Shown: positions 46,728 through 56,343 of the stretch, one piece after another
Layout: every line of letters starts with the position of its first letter
Position numbering within the stretch: the first letter of the stretch is position 1
NCBI RefSeq assembly: GCF_030929505.1
Contig: NZ_JAVFVV010000008.1
Location: 186,001-250,000 of the forward strand
From: Mesorhizobium sp. LHD-90
GTDB taxonomy: Bacteria; Pseudomonadota; Alphaproteobacteria; Rhizobiales; Rhizobiaceae
Length of the DNA stretch: 64,000 nucleotides
Direction: 5' to 3'
Notes under the pieces: model-generated
The model's input: only the letters and a program-made list of their open reading frames with translations
The model's database searches: none
What the model was told of the DNA's origin: nothing
Position numbers and translations under genes: made by a program

Positions 46728-47672
46728 GTGAGGATCGCCTCCGTGAGAAAAACGCTTCTGTCGCTCAATGCGGCCATCTTCATCGTCGCGGCCGCATTTT
46801 CCGTGCCGACGGTGGGCCCCGCCTATGCCGCGAGCGAGATCAAATACGTCGTCAACAACGTACCGGTCACCAACTACGACATTCAGCGGCGCGCCGCCTT
46901 CCTGAAGCTGCAGCGCAAGAAGGGAAACCTGACGAAGCTTGCCGCCGACGACATGATCGATCAGACGCTGAAGCAGGGCGAGATGAGGCGCCTCAACATC
47001 AGGATGGCCGACACGGAGGTGGATGCGGCCTACGCTCGTTTCGCGAAGTCGAACAAGATGACGCCGGCACAGTTGAACGGCGTCCTCGACAAGGCTGGCG
47101 TCACCGCTCAGCATTTCAAGGACTACATTCGCACCCAGCTTGGATGGAACCGGGTGTTGTCTGCCCGCTTCCGGGCGCAGGGCGGCACGATGAGCGAACA
47201 GGACGCGGTGCGCCGCATGCTGCAGGACGGCGGCAACAAGCCGTCGGCCACCGAATACGTGCTGCAGCAGGTGATCTTCGTCGTACCTGCATCCGAACGC
47301 GGTTCCATGGGCAAGCGCAAGAAGGAAGCCGAGGCCATGCGCCAGCGCTTCACAAGCTGCGAGAGCACCCGCGAATTCGCCAAGGGCCTGATCGACGTGA
47401 CCGTGCGTGATCTCGGACGCGTGCTGGCGCCGGAACTACCGGGCGACTGGGCCGAGCAAATCAAGGCGACCAAGATCGGCGGTGCGACGCCGGTTCGCGA
47501 GACCGACCGCGGCGTCGAATTCATCGGCATCTGCCGCACGCGAGAGGTTTCGGACGACCGCGTCGCCAAGTCTGTCTTCCAGGCCGAGGGCAGCGAGGAT
47601 GATCAGGCCGGCGAACTCGACAAGAAATACATGACCGAGTTGCGCGAGCGCGCGAAGATCACCGAGCGCTGA
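46728..47672 (+). CDS. SurA N-terminal domain-containing periplasmic chaperone
   Basis: A 314-residue secreted protein related to SurA. A GTG start at 46728 gives MRIASVRKTLLSLNAAIFIV, a signal peptide ending AYA near residue 35. The SurA N-terminal domain follows (VVNNVPVTNYDIQRRAAFL), with helical content up to about 180. Only one degenerate parvulin-like region (about 175-275) is visible, against two in E. coli SurA, so isomerase activity is doubtful. It sits between lptD and pdxA as surA does in E. coli, so a role in outer membrane protein folding, including LptD, is likely. Confidence 0.9.
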   Translation: MRIASVRKTLLSLNAAIFIVAAAFSVPTVGPAYAASEIKYVVNNVPVTNYDIQRRAAFLKLQRKKGNLTKLAADDMIDQTLKQGEMRRLNIRMADTEVDAAYARFAKSNKMTPAQLNGVLDKAGVTAQHFKDYIRTQLGWNRVLSARFRAQGGTMSEQDAVRRMLQDGGNKPSATEYVLQQVIFVVPASERGSMGKRKKEAEAMRQRFTSCESTREFAKGLIDVTVRDLGRVLAPELPGDWAEQIKATKIGGATPVRETDRGVEFIGICRTREVSDDRVAKSVFQAEGSEDDQAGELDKKYMTELRERAKITER

Positions 47673-47768
47673 TTTTCATAGGCTCTCGCCCTGCGGGAAG
47701 CCCATGTCGGCGCGATCGATGCGGGTTCCGTGTAAGACTGTTCCACCAACAAGACTTTTGAGCGCCCC

Positions 47769-48785
47769 ATGCCTTCGCCGGATCGACCGCCATTGGCGCT
47801 GACGGCCGGCGACCCCGCCGGGATCGGGCCGGAAGTGGCGCTCGCAGCGTGGTTGCGGCGCAAGGCCGGGGTGCCATGTTTCTACCTGCTCGGCGACGCG
47901 GCTCTCTTGGCGAACCGGGCCAAACGCCTCGGACTCGACGTGCCGGTCACCGAGGTCGCGCCGGTAGACGCCGGCAGGAGTTTCGCACAAGCACTGCCGG
48001 TGGCGCCGCTCGCAGCGCGATTCGCAGACCGGCCCGGCGAGCCGGACGTGGCGAATGTGCCGGGCATACTCGAATCCATCGACCGGGCGGTGGCGGACAC
48101 GCTCGATGGCCGGGCTTCGGCGGTGGTCACCTGCCCTATCGCCAAGAAAGTGCTCTATGACGGAGGCTTCCGGTTCCCCGGCCACACGGAATATCTGGCG
48201 GAGCTGGCGCGGGCGCGCACCGGCGTGTCGGCGCGGCCGGTGATGTTGCTCGCCGGGCCGGACCTGCGGACAGTGCCGGTCACGATCCACATCGCGTTGG
48301 CCGAGGTGCCGGCGCAGCTTCGCCAGCAGGACATTTTCGAGACCTGCAAGATCGTCGCCGGGGAGCTGCGGCGGCGTTTCGGCATCCAAAGACCCCGCCT
48401 CGCGGTCGCCGGACTCAATCCGCATGCCGGCGAGGACGGCTCGATGGGTCTCGAGGACGAAAGGATCGTGCGACCGGCGGTGGAAGCATTGCAAGGCGAG
48501 GGCATAGACGCGCGCGGGCCGCTGCCGGCCGACACGCTGTTCCACGCGCGGGCGCGAAAGACCTATGACGCGGCGATCTGCATGTATCACGACCAGGCGC
48601 TGATCCCGGCCAAGACGCTTGCCTTCGACGACGCCGTCAACGTCACGCTCGGCCTGCCCTTCATCCGCACATCGCCCGACCACGGCACCGCCTTCGACAT
48701 CGCCGGCAAGGGCGTGGCGAGGCCGGACAGCCTGATCGCGGCGCTGAGGCTCGCCGGCAACATGGCCGCACGGACCGTGCGATGA
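47769..48785 (+). CDS. pdxA: 4-hydroxythreonine-4-phosphate dehydrogenase
   Basis: NAD-dependent enzyme of pyridoxal 5'-phosphate synthesis. It has 338 residues, normal length. It starts [20 protein letters not shown], the PdxA signature, and contains [13 protein letters not shown] and the zinc-ligand region [15 protein letters not shown]. The C-terminal [16 protein letters not shown] is intact. Its stop overlaps the rsmA start by 4 bases (ATGA), so the two are coupled. The lptD-surA-pdxA-rsmA order is the same as in enterobacteria. Confidence 0.96.
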   Translation: MPSPDRPPLALTAGDPAGIGPEVALAAWLRRKAGVPCFYLLGDAALLANRAKRLGLDVPVTEVAPVDAGRSFAQALPVAPLAARFADRPGEPDVANVPGILESIDRAVADTLDGRASAVVTCPIAKKVLYDGGFRFPGHTEYLAELARARTGVSARPVMLLAGPDLRTVPVTIHIALAEVPAQLRQQDIFETCKIVAGELRRRFGIQRPRLAVAGLNPHAGEDGSMGLEDERIVRPAVEALQGEGIDARGPLPADTLFHARARKTYDAAICMYHDQALIPAKTLAFDDAVNVTLGLPFIRTSPDHGTAFDIAGKGVARPDSLIAALRLAGNMAARTVR

Positions 48786-49612
48786 CACTCGCAGCCGACG
48801 GCCTGCCGCCGCTGCGCGACGTGATCGAGCAGCATGGGCTGCAGGCGAAGAAGTCGCTCGGGCAGAATTTCCTGCTCGACCTCAACCTGACCGGCAAGGT
48901 CGCACGGACCGCGGGCGAACTGAGCGGCGCCACCGTCGTCGAGGTCGGCCCCGGCCCCGGAGGCCTGACCCGCGCGCTGCTGATGCACGGCGCGAAGCGG
49001 GTTGTGGCGATCGAGCGCGACGAGCGCTGCCTGGCGGCGCTCGCTGAAATCTCCGCGCATTATCCCGGACGGCTGGAGGTCGTCGCGGCGGATGCGCTGA
49101 AGACCGACATGGCGGCGCTGGCGCAGGGCGAGACCGTCAAGATCGTCGCCAACCTTCCCTACAATATCGGCACCGAGCTGCTGATCCGCTGGCTGACGCC
49201 GGCTGCGTGGCCGCCGTTCTGGCAGTCGCTCACTCTGATGTTCCAGAGAGAAGTCGCGGAGCGCATTGTCGCCGAACCGGGTGACGATGCCTATGGACGG
49301 CTCGGCGTGCTTGCCGGCTGGCGTTGCAAGGCCGATATCGCCTTCGACATTCCGGCGCGCGCCTTCACGCCGCCACCGAAGGTGACGTCGTCCGTCGTGC
49401 ATCTGGAGCCGCGCGCGACGCCGCTCCCCGCCGACATCCGCAGGCTGGAGCGCGTGACCGAATCGGCATTCGGCCAGCGCCGAAAGATGCTGCGACAGAG
49501 CCTGAAGAGCCTCGGCGGCGAGGCGCTGCTGGAGGCAGCGGGGATCGACGGCACGCGGCGGGCGGAGACTCTCAGCGTAGAAGAGTTCGCACGGCTGGCG
49601 AACGCTATCTGA
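48782..49612 (+). CDS. rsmA: 16S rRNA (adenine(1518)-N(6)/adenine(1519)-N(6))-dimethyltransferase
   Basis: KsgA-type dimethyltransferase acting late in small-subunit assembly. It has 276 residues. Motifs are [17 protein letters not shown] at the N-terminus, SAM motif [17 protein letters not shown] and the catalytic [12 protein letters not shown]. The C-terminal domain has [14 protein letters not shown]. It is coupled to pdxA. It ends 141 bases before an orphan gene on the same strand, where in related genomes, as I recall, gmk or its neighbour follows directly. Confidence 0.96.
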   Translation: MTLAADGLPPLRDVIEQHGLQAKKSLGQNFLLDLNLTGKVARTAGELSGATVVEVGPGPGGLTRALLMHGAKRVVAIERDERCLAALAEISAHYPGRLEVVAADALKTDMAALAQGETVKIVANLPYNIGTELLIRWLTPAAWPPFWQSLTLMFQREVAERIVAEPGDDAYGRLGVLAGWRCKADIAFDIPARAFTPPPKVTSSVVHLEPRATPLPADIRRLERVTESAFGQRRKMLRQSLKSLGGEALLEAAGIDGTRRAETLSVEEFARLANAI

Positions 49613-49753
49613 GGTCTGCCGAAATCGGTTGCATACAGCCCTCTCCGAAAATCGAAAGCTACGTGAGATGCCGCAAGCCAATACCGGCCTTGCTAGCTGC
49701 AAAGCTTGGTCTTAACCTTCAACCCGGGCCGGAAAACTTGGGGGTTAAAACCT

Positions 49754-50191
49754 GTGAGCGCAGGCGGGGAATATTCAGACCTATACTTCACCAGGGAACA
49801 ACTGATGCTCTCGGCCGGAGAGACAGTCGAGGTGGCAACCGACCTGATGAACGGCGCGCCCGCGGAATTGGAGATAACCGATATCGACCGGGCCTTCGTT
49901 CAGCGGGCCCTGCTTATCGTCGTCGACAAAAGCGAGAAGACCACGGCATTGTTCGATGTATTCGCCTCGTTCATGACGAAGGCGCCGTCCGGCTCGGTCC
50001 TGAAGATCGTGCAAAACCTGGCCACGCGGACGGCCCGGCGCTGGTTCAAGCAATATATCGACGACACGCCGAAATACAGCGCCCTGGGCAGGGCCGGCTT
50101 CCTCTACTACAGCCCGATGCCCATGGAGTGGCGCGTCAGGGTGGCCACAAAGGACGTAGGGATGATCACCAACTATCTGCTGACCAAATAG
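49754..50191 (+). CDS. Hypothetical protein, no recognised family
   Basis: A 145-residue protein from a GTG at 49754 (beginning MSAGGEYSDLYFTREQLM); a TTG 16 codons upstream is the alternative. No signal peptide or membrane segment. It has an alpha/beta look, with IDRAFVQRALLIVVDKSEKT in the middle and TARRWFKQYIDDTPKY near residue 100. Cysteines are absent. I do not recognise a family. It lies alone between rsmA and the convergent gmk, a junction that is normally empty, and is flanked by a long hairpin at its 3' side. It is a candidate orphan or recently gained gene. Confidence 0.7.
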   Translation: MSAGGEYSDLYFTREQLMLSAGETVEVATDLMNGAPAELEITDIDRAFVQRALLIVVDKSEKTTALFDVFASFMTKAPSGSVLKIVQNLATRTARRWFKQYIDDTPKYSALGRAGFLYYSPMPMEWRVRVATKDVGMITNYLLTK

Positions 50192-50246
50192 CGCCGCACG
50201 GTTTTGCTTGGGTCGGTCCTCGACGTGCGATGGTCGAAGTCCGTTC

Positions 50247-50287
50247 CCGGAGCGTGTCGCCGCCGGAGCGAACGCTACACGCTCCGG
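50247..50287. terminator. Long hairpin between convergent orphan and gmk
   Basis: CCGGAGCGTGT (50247-50257) and ACACGCTCCGG (50277-50287) form perfect 11-base arms around a 19-base loop. A further GCCGCC/GGCGGC pairing is possible just inside and outside. There is no T-run, but the place between two converging genes suggests a transcript end. Confidence 0.5.
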
Positions 50288-50300
50288 GCGGCGGCGTTCA

Positions 50301-50954
50301 TCACGTCTTCTCGTCCAACAATCCCGAGACGAAGTCGAACAGGCCGGGACGGCGGTCGCGGCGCAGACGCTCGGCAGTGACGATCGCTTTCACCTGCCCG
50401 AAGGCGCGGTCGAGATCGCGGTTGACGACGACGTAGTCATAGTCGCGCCAGTGCTCGATCTCCAGCCGCGCATTTTCGAGCCGCCGCGCGATCACCTCTT
50501 CGGAATCCTCGGCGCGGCGCTTCAGCCGGCTTTTCAGCTCGGTCATGGAAGGCGGCAGGATGAAGATGGAGACGATGTCGGCGCGCATCTTGTCCTTGAG
50601 CTGCAAGGCGCCTTGCCAGTCGATGTCGAACAGCATGTCGCGGCCTTCCGCCATGGCCGCCTCCACCGGCTCGCGCGGCGTGGCGTAGCAGTTGCCGTGG
50701 ACCTCGGCCCATTCGAGCAGCGCGTCGGAATCGCGCAGGCGATCAAACTCGCGCTGCGAGACGAAGCGGTAGTGGACGCCGTCGATCTCGCTGCCGCGGC
50801 GGGCACGGGTGGTGACGCTGACGGAGAGGCTGAGTTCGTGATCGCTTTCGAGAAGATTGCGGGCAATTGTCGACTTGCCCGCGCCGGATGGCGAGGACAG
50901 AACCAGCATCAGGCCGCGGCGGCGAATGCCCGCTTTCTGCTGTCCGTTCTCCAT
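50301..50954 (-). CDS. gmk: Guanylate kinase
   Basis: Phosphorylates GMP to GDP. It has 217 residues, typical length. The P-loop is [16 protein letters not shown] (residues 20-35), and the GMP-binding segments [20 protein letters not shown] and [17 protein letters not shown] follow. The start is 2 bases before the yicC stop region in the same minus-strand order, so the two are co-transcribed. It ends the operon and faces the orphan gene at 49754-50191. Confidence 0.97.
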   Translation of the reverse strand: MENGQQKAGIRRRGLMLVLSSPSGAGKSTIARNLLESDHELSLSVSVTTRARRGSEIDGVHYRFVSQREFDRLRDSDALLEWAEVHGNCYATPREPVEAAMAEGRDMLFDIDWQGALQLKDKMRADIVSIFILPPSMTELKSRLKRRAEDSEEVIARRLENARLEIEHWRDYDYVVVNRDLDRAFGQVKAIVTAERLRRDRRPGLFDFVSGLLDEKT

Positions 50955-50956
50955 CC

Positions 50957-51847
50957 CTACTCCAGATTCTGAACCTGCTCGCGGAACTGGTCCACCACTG
51001 CCTTGAGTTCAAGGCCGATGGCGGTAATCGCGGCCGCGTTCGACTTAGAACACAACGTGTTTGATTCGCGATTAAATTCCTGAGCAAGGAAATCCAGCTT
51101 GCGCCCGACCGGGCCGCCGGCGGCGAGCAGCGCGCGGCCGGACGCCACATGCGTCTTCAGCCGGTCGATTTCCTCGCGGATGTCGGCCTTGGTCGCCAGG
51201 AACGCCGCCTCCATGTGCAGGCGGCTTTCGTCCAGTCCGGCAGAGGCGTCCATGAGCAGGGCGACCTGTTCGGCGAGCCGGGCGCGGATTGAAGCCGGCT
51301 CACGCGAGGGGTCGGCCTCGGCCCGTGCAACCAGCCCCTCGATGGTGTCGATATGGCCGCGAAGCACCGCGCCGGTCGCTTCGCCTTCGACCTGGCGGGC
51401 CTTGCCAAGCTCAACGACAGCACGATCGAAGGCCGACAGGATCGCGGCGTCGAGGCCGGCGCGCGCCTCCTCCGTCTCCTGCAACTCCGACGGTTCCAAA
51501 ACGCCACGCAGCGCAAGCAGCCCATCTGCGCTGGCCGGCGCAGTGCCGAACTGTTCCTGAAGCCGTTTGGCGAGGCCGGCAAGGTCCTTGAGAAGAGCTT
51601 CGTTGATGACCGGCTGCGCGCCGCCGACGCCGACGCGCCCGATCGTCAGCGTCGCCTGGAAATTGCCCCGAGCGAAACTCTTCTGCAGCGCCTGGCGCAC
51701 GCCCTGCTCGAGGCGCTCGTAGCCGGGGGGCAGACGCAGCCTGACCTCGATCGTCTTGCCGTTGACCGATTTGAGTTCCCAGGCGATCGATGTTCCGTCG
51801 ATCTCGCCCGTCGCCCGGGAAAATCCGGTCATGCTCTGAAGGATCAT
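50957..51847 (-). CDS. YicC/YloC family endoribonuclease
   Basis: A 296-residue protein of the YicC family. Members were first seen as stationary-phase proteins and later shown, in some bacteria, to be ribonucleases that act on small RNAs. It starts [20 protein letters not shown], has the typical [20 protein letters not shown], and ends with [19 protein letters not shown]. The ATG at 51847 is preferred because GGAAGG 10 bases upstream fits, whereas the ATG at 51868 has no site. It lies immediately before gmk, the standard pairing. Confidence 0.93.
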   Translation of the reverse strand: MILQSMTGFSRATGEIDGTSIAWELKSVNGKTIEVRLRLPPGYERLEQGVRQALQKSFARGNFQATLTIGRVGVGGAQPVINEALLKDLAGLAKRLQEQFGTAPASADGLLALRGVLEPSELQETEEARAGLDAAILSAFDRAVVELGKARQVEGEATGAVLRGHIDTIEGLVARAEADPSREPASIRARLAEQVALLMDASAGLDESRLHMEAAFLATKADIREEIDRLKTHVASGRALLAAGGPVGRKLDFLAQEFNRESNTLCSKSNAAAITAIGLELKAVVDQFREQVQNLE

Positions 51848-52139
51848 GGCGCGGGTTCTTCCTTCCATGGACTCGTACGCTGGAAGGCGGATGCTTCCGG
51901 GACAATTTTGAAGTCAGCCCATTGGATACCGGCTCGCGCCTGCCCCGTCCAGTCACGCAAAGCGGAGGTCGCGGCGACGCGTCGGAGCGACGCCACCTAG
52001 ATGCCGGCATTCTATCCGCTGCCGCTGCCGACCGGCGGTGTCATATGCGTTCGGAATCCGTGCGGCTTTGCTGAGGCACGGCTCGCCAACAGGTGCAACC
52101 CGAGATAGTCTTGAGTTCGGACGCTCGACAGGAGGCATC

Positions 52140-52481
52140 ATGCGTACCCGACTCATCGTGAGCGCAGCAACATTGCTGGCTTTGACGGCACTCGCTCTGG
52201 CAAAGGCACCCGCCGATATTGCAGACCTGGTGGGAGCCCGCGCACCCGGCGCGGAAAGCGAGATGCAGAACAGGGGCTACACCAACGTCAAGAACAATAC
52301 CTGGTGGAACGCCGGCAGTAGCACCTGCGTCCGCGTCCACGTCTCACAGGGCAAATATTCCGGCATCACGCAGGTGAAACCATCGGCGTGCGGTCACGGT
52401 TCGGGTGGCAGCGCGGCAGTGGTGTGCCCGCCCGATCTCTCGCAAGCCGATCTCTACAAACATCCCGGCTGCAGCCTCTAG
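52140..52481 (+). CDS. Small secreted protein of unknown function
   Basis: A 113-residue protein with a signal peptide (MRTRLIVSAATLLALTALAL, cut near ALA-KAP). The mature part of about 90 residues contains DIADLVGARAPGAESEMQNR, GYTNVKNNTWWNAG, and VRVHVSQGKYSGITQVKPSA, with cysteines near residues 72, 94, 103 and 111. This pattern (DLVGAR, GY, WW, C, G-Y-I) recurs, as I recall, in small periplasmic proteins of proteobacteria of unknown role. AGGAGG 6 bases before the ATG is a strong site. It runs opposite to the genes on both sides. Confidence 0.83.
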   Translation: MRTRLIVSAATLLALTALALAKAPADIADLVGARAPGAESEMQNRGYTNVKNNTWWNAGSSTCVRVHVSQGKYSGITQVKPSACGHGSGGSAAVVCPPDLSQADLYKHPGCSL

Positions 52482-52511
52482 GGCAGGTTGCACTCGGGTT
52501 GGGCGCAAACT

Positions 52512-52537
52512 GCAATAGCTGCTGCGGCGGCTATTGC
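52512..52537. terminator. Hairpin at converging gene ends
   Basis: GCAATAGC (52512-52519) and GCTATTGC (52530-52537) form perfect 8-base arms with a 10-base loop. It lies just past the small secreted gene and overlaps the end of mltG on the other strand. No T-run follows; termination is inferred from place. Confidence 0.4.
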
Positions 52538-53712
52538 GCAGTGTCGGTGCCGGGCTCGCCCTGCTCGCCGGTCGTCCCGGCCTGCCCTTGCTGCTTCTGG
52601 ACAGCCCGCCAGCGCGCGACATTCTTGTTGTGCTCATCGAGCGTGCTGGCGAAGACATGGCCACCGGTGCCGTCGGCCACAAAATAAAGATCGTCGGTCT
52701 GCAGCGGATTGGCCACAGCTTCGAGCGCGGCCCGCCCGGGATTGGCGATCGGCGTCGGCGGCAGACCGTTGATCACATAGGTGTTGTAGGGCGTCGGCTT
52801 CTCGATGTCGGACTGATAGATCGGCCGGTCGGCCGGCTTGCCGGCGCCGCCGAACAGACCGTAGATGATCGTCGGATCGGACTGGAGGCGCATCTTCTTG
52901 CGCAACCGGTTGACGAAGACGGACGCAACATGCGGGCGTTCTGAATCGACGCCGGTTTCCTTCTCGACGATCGAAGCCAGCGTGACAAATTCGTTGACGT
53001 CGGCGACCGGCAGGTCCGGCGCACGCTTTGCCCAGATCTCTTCGATCAGCGCAGCCTGCTGTGCCTGCATCTTTTCGACAATCGCCTTTCGCTGGGCACC
53101 GCGCGTGAAGCGTTGGGTATCGGCCGCAAGGCTGCCCTCCGGCGGCATCTGCGGCATGGCGCCGGATAGCGCTTCGTTGTCGGCGATGCGCCGGAACGCC
53201 TGCGCGACCGTCAATCCTTCGGGCACGGTCAGCGAATGCATCACCGACTTGCCGCTCTGTAATAGCCTGACGATGTCGTTCATCGAGGCGCCCACCGGCA
53301 CCTCGTATTCGCCGGCCTTCAGCGTGTCCTTGCCGCCATAAGTGCGCAGGCCCAGCCGGAACACAACGGCGTCTGTGATGAACCCACCCTGCTCCAGTTG
53401 GGACCCGATCTGGCCGACGCCGCTGTTCTCCTTGACCAGGAACGTCCTCATCGCCGTGGTTGGTCCCGGCGCGAAGAAGGCTTGTCTGCCAAAGTAGACG
53501 AGGAGACCGGCCGCGACGACCGCCAGGATCACCAGCGAGACGAGGAAGTTCATGAAGACGACAATCTGGCTGCGCGATGCCCGCGAGCGGCGGACCGGCG
53601 GCGGCGTTCCCTTTTCCGGACGCAACGCCTCGCTCGCCGTCTTCGCAACGGGCGGCTTCTGCGGCTCTTCCCGGCGGCCGAACTCGGCTGTGCTGGTCTG
53701 TGTGTCGCTCAT
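52531..53712 (-). CDS. mltG: Endolytic murein transglycosylase MltG
   Basis: Cleaves nascent glycan strands and so helps set chain length. It has 393 residues. A cytoplasmic N-terminal part of about 48 residues is followed by a transmembrane helix (49-75, VFMNFLVSLVILAVVAAGLL) and a periplasmic YceG domain. The catalytic glutamate sits in TLASIVEKETG (near residues 244-254) and is followed by SVFVNRLRKKMRLQSDPTI. A proline and glutamine-rich tail ends the protein. It follows fabF on the minus strand as in many Rhizobiales. Confidence 0.95.
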   Translation of the reverse strand: MSDTQTSTAEFGRREEPQKPPVAKTASEALRPEKGTPPPVRRSRASRSQIVVFMNFLVSLVILAVVAAGLLVYFGRQAFFAPGPTTAMRTFLVKENSGVGQIGSQLEQGGFITDAVVFRLGLRTYGGKDTLKAGEYEVPVGASMNDIVRLLQSGKSVMHSLTVPEGLTVAQAFRRIADNEALSGAMPQMPPEGSLAADTQRFTRGAQRKAIVEKMQAQQAALIEEIWAKRAPDLPVADVNEFVTLASIVEKETGVDSERPHVASVFVNRLRKKMRLQSDPTIIYGLFGGAGKPADRPIYQSDIEKPTPYNTYVINGLPPTPIANPGRAALEAVANPLQTDDLYFVADGTGGHVFASTLDEHNKNVARWRAVQKQQGQAGTTGEQGEPGTDTAQ

Positions 53713-53813
53713 CGCCCTAGCCTGATGACTCTGTCTCCTGCGCCGAAACCCGCTTCCAGGACACTACGCGCGAATATGGCAAAATTCCCGGCAGTCTGAA
53801 GCGGCGGCCCGCC

Positions 53814-55076
53814 TCAGCCGTTGTAACGCTGGAACACCAGCGACGCGTTGGTTCCGCCGAAGCCGAAGGAGTTTGACAAAGCCACGTCGACCTGGCGCTG
53901 CCGCGCCTTGTGCGGCACCAGATCGATCGCGGTCTCGCGCTCCGGATTGTCGAGATTGATGGTCGGCGGCACGACGTTGTCGCGGATCGACAGTACCGAG
54001 AAGATGGCCTCGGCGGCTCCGGCGGCGCCCAAAAGATGGCCGATCGCCGACTTGGTCGACGACATCGATATTTTGGAGGCGGCATTGCCAACCAGCCGCT
54101 CGACCGCGCCCAGTTCGATCGTGTCGGCCATGGTCGAAGTACCATGCGCGTTGATGTAATCGATATCGGCAGGCTGGAGCCCGGCGCGCTTGATCGCGGC
54201 AGTCATGCAGCGGAACGCGCCGTCACCGTCCTCGGCGGGTGCGGTGATGTGATAGGCGTCTCCCGTCAGGCCGTAGCCCACGACCTCGGCATATATCTTG
54301 GCGCCGCGCGCCTTGGCATGCTCGAGCTCCTCGAGGATGACCACGCCGGCGCCCTCACCCATGACAAAACCGTCGCGGTCGCGGTCGAAGGGCCGCGATG
54401 CCGTCTCCGGCGCGTCGTTGCGATCGGTCGAAAGTGCCCGGCAAGCCGCAAACCCGGCCATCGACAGCCGCGTCACCGGGGCCTCGGAGCCACCAGCCAG
54501 CATCACGTCGGCATCGCCGAACATGATCAGCCGCGCCGCGTCCCCGATCGCGTGGGCGCCGGTCGAGCAAGCGGTGACAACAGCGTGGTTCGGTCCCTTC
54601 AGGCCGTGGCGGATCGACACCTGGCCGGACACCAGGTTGATGATGTTGCCCGGGATGAAGAAGGGGCTGATGCGGCGCGGGCCACGCTCGTTGAGCAACA
54701 GCGCGTTGTCGGCGATGCCATCGATGCCGCCGATGCCGGAACCGATCATGACGCCGGTGGCGTTGCGATCCTCATCGGTCTTGGGTTCCCAGCCGGAGTC
54801 CTTCAGCGCCTCGTCCGCCGCGGCGATGCCGTAGAGGATGAAATCGCCGATCTTGCGGAGCTCTTTCGGCTCCAGATAGGATTCTGGATGGAATGTGCTG
54901 TCGCTGCCGTCGCCGCGCGGGATGACATGGGCGATCTTACATGCGAGGTCGTCGACCTCGAACTCGGTGACCCGCCGGCAGGCGCTCCTGCCGGCAAGGA
55001 TCTGCTTCCAGCCATGATCCACCCCGACACCGAACGGCGAGAGCAGACCCAGACCCGTGACTACGACACGCCTCAT
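53814..55076 (-). CDS. fabF: 3-oxoacyl-[acyl-carrier-protein] synthase II
   Basis: Elongation condensing enzyme of type II fatty acid synthesis. It has 420 residues from the ATG at 55076 (MRRVVVTGLGLLSPFGVGVD). The Cys-His-His triad is complete: ACSTGAHA, NAHGTSTMADT and KSAIGHLLGAAG. A longer start at 55103 adds nine residues. It is preceded by acpP on the same strand, 37 bases away, and followed by mltG about 100 bases later. It shares an operon with fabD and fabG. Confidence 0.97.
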   Translation of the reverse strand: MRRVVVTGLGLLSPFGVGVDHGWKQILAGRSACRRVTEFEVDDLACKIAHVIPRGDGSDSTFHPESYLEPKELRKIGDFILYGIAAADEALKDSGWEPKTDEDRNATGVMIGSGIGGIDGIADNALLLNERGPRRISPFFIPGNIINLVSGQVSIRHGLKGPNHAVVTACSTGAHAIGDAARLIMFGDADVMLAGGSEAPVTRLSMAGFAACRALSTDRNDAPETASRPFDRDRDGFVMGEGAGVVILEELEHAKARGAKIYAEVVGYGLTGDAYHITAPAEDGDGAFRCMTAAIKRAGLQPADIDYINAHGTSTMADTIELGAVERLVGNAASKISMSSTKSAIGHLLGAAGAAEAIFSVLSIRDNVVPPTINLDNPERETAIDLVPHKARQRQVDVALSNSFGFGGTNASLVFQRYNG

Positions 55077-55113
55077 CGCAGCTTCTGGACGCGTTGACGG
55101 CATGCCGAACGGA

Positions 55114-55350
55114 TCAGGCGGAAGCTTTGTCGATGTATTTCACCGCGTCGCCCACGGTGAGAATCGTCTCGGCGGCATCGTCCGGGATTTCGACGCCGAA
55201 CTCTTCCTCGAAAGCCATGACGAGTTCGACCGTATCCAGGGAGTCGGCGCCCAGGTCATCGATGAAGCTCGCGGATTCCGTCACCTTGTCGGCTTCAACG
55301 CCGAGATGCTCGACCACGATCTTCTTGACGCGCTCTGCGGTGTCACTCAT
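55114..55350 (-). CDS. acpP: Acyl carrier protein
   Basis: A 78-residue acidic carrier for fatty acid and lipid A precursor chains. The phosphopantetheine site is Ser37 in [20 protein letters not shown]. It starts [20 protein letters not shown]. It lies between fabG and fabF, as usual. A 209-base gap separates it from fabG, which probably carries its own promoter, fitting the need for far more ACP than of the enzymes. Confidence 0.98.
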   Translation of the reverse strand: MSDTAERVKKIVVEHLGVEADKVTESASFIDDLGADSLDTVELVMAFEEEFGVEIPDDAAETILTVGDAVKYIDKASA

Positions 55351-55559
55351 GTTGGCTTCCTCGTCTTAGGTTGTGTGCCTTCGTTAGCGGGCGGCTTGCC
55401 GCTAATCAAGCTGAAAGATGATGTTCGCCGCGACGCGCGGGTCGCGGCCGTGAATTGTTCGCTGGCCGTCAGTTCCAAGCCGATTACACGAAAACACCAG
55501 GCCGTCCAAGGCGGAAACGCCTGATTTCGGGCCGCGAGCCCTGACTTTGGGTCAGACGC

Positions 55560-56297
55560 TCAGATCATTGCCATGCCGCCGTTGACGTGAATCGTCTGGC
55601 CGGTGACGTAGGCCGCCTCGTTCGACGCGAGGAAGGCCACCGCCGCCGCGACCTCGGCGCCGGTGCCCATGCGCCTCGAAGGAATCGCGGCCATGATCGC
55701 CTCCTTCTGCTTGTCGTTCAGCTTGTCGGTCATCGCCGATTCGATGAAGCCCGGCGCCACGCAATTGACGGTGACGTTGCGGGTGGCGATCTCCTGCGCC
55801 AGCGATTTTGTGAAGCCGATCATGCCGGCCTTCGAGGCGCAGTAATTGGCCTGTCCGGGATTGCCGGTAACGCCGACCACCGAAGTGATGTTGACGATGC
55901 GGCCGCCGCGGCGGCGCATCATCGGATGCGTCAGCTCGCGAGTGAGCCGGAACACGGCGGTGAGATTCACCTCCAGCACCGCATCCCAGTCGGCGTCGGA
56001 CATGCGCACGAACAGGCCGTCCTTGGTGATACCGGCATTGTTGACGAGGATGTCGACGCCTTCCAGATCGGCCTCCGCCTTCTGCCCGAGCGCCTTGACC
56101 TCGTCGCGGCTGGTCAGGTCGGCTGGGAACAGTTTTACGCGGTCGCCGAGATCGGCGGCGAGCGCCTCGAGCTTTTCCACGCGCGTGCCGTGAATGCCGA
56201 CCGTCGCCCCCTGCGCGTGCAGGGTGCGGGCGATCGCCTCGCCGATGCCGCCGCTTGCGCCGGTGATCAGCGCCTTCTTTCCCGTGAGATCGAACAT
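55560..56297 (-). CDS. fabG: 3-oxoacyl-[acyl-carrier-protein] reductase
   Basis: NADPH-dependent reductase of the elongation cycle, a short-chain dehydrogenase of 245 residues. The cofactor motif GASGGIGEAIA (about 13-23), NNAGIT, the catalytic serine in NITSVVGVTG and YCASK with the catalytic tyrosine are all present. The ATG at 56297 (MFDLTGKKALITGASGGIGE) fits the family start. It follows fabD by 46 bases in the same operon. The C-terminus ends HVNGGMAMI, typical of FabG. Confidence 0.97.
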   Translation of the reverse strand: MFDLTGKKALITGASGGIGEAIARTLHAQGATVGIHGTRVEKLEALAADLGDRVKLFPADLTSRDEVKALGQKAEADLEGVDILVNNAGITKDGLFVRMSDADWDAVLEVNLTAVFRLTRELTHPMMRRRGGRIVNITSVVGVTGNPGQANYCASKAGMIGFTKSLAQEIATRNVTVNCVAPGFIESAMTDKLNDKQKEAIMAAIPSRRMGTGAEVAAAVAFLASNEAAYVTGQTIHVNGGMAMI

Positions 56298-56343
56298 GAC
56301 CGGATTCCTCAAAGTACAGGTTAGCCAGGCAATACCGCTGATA

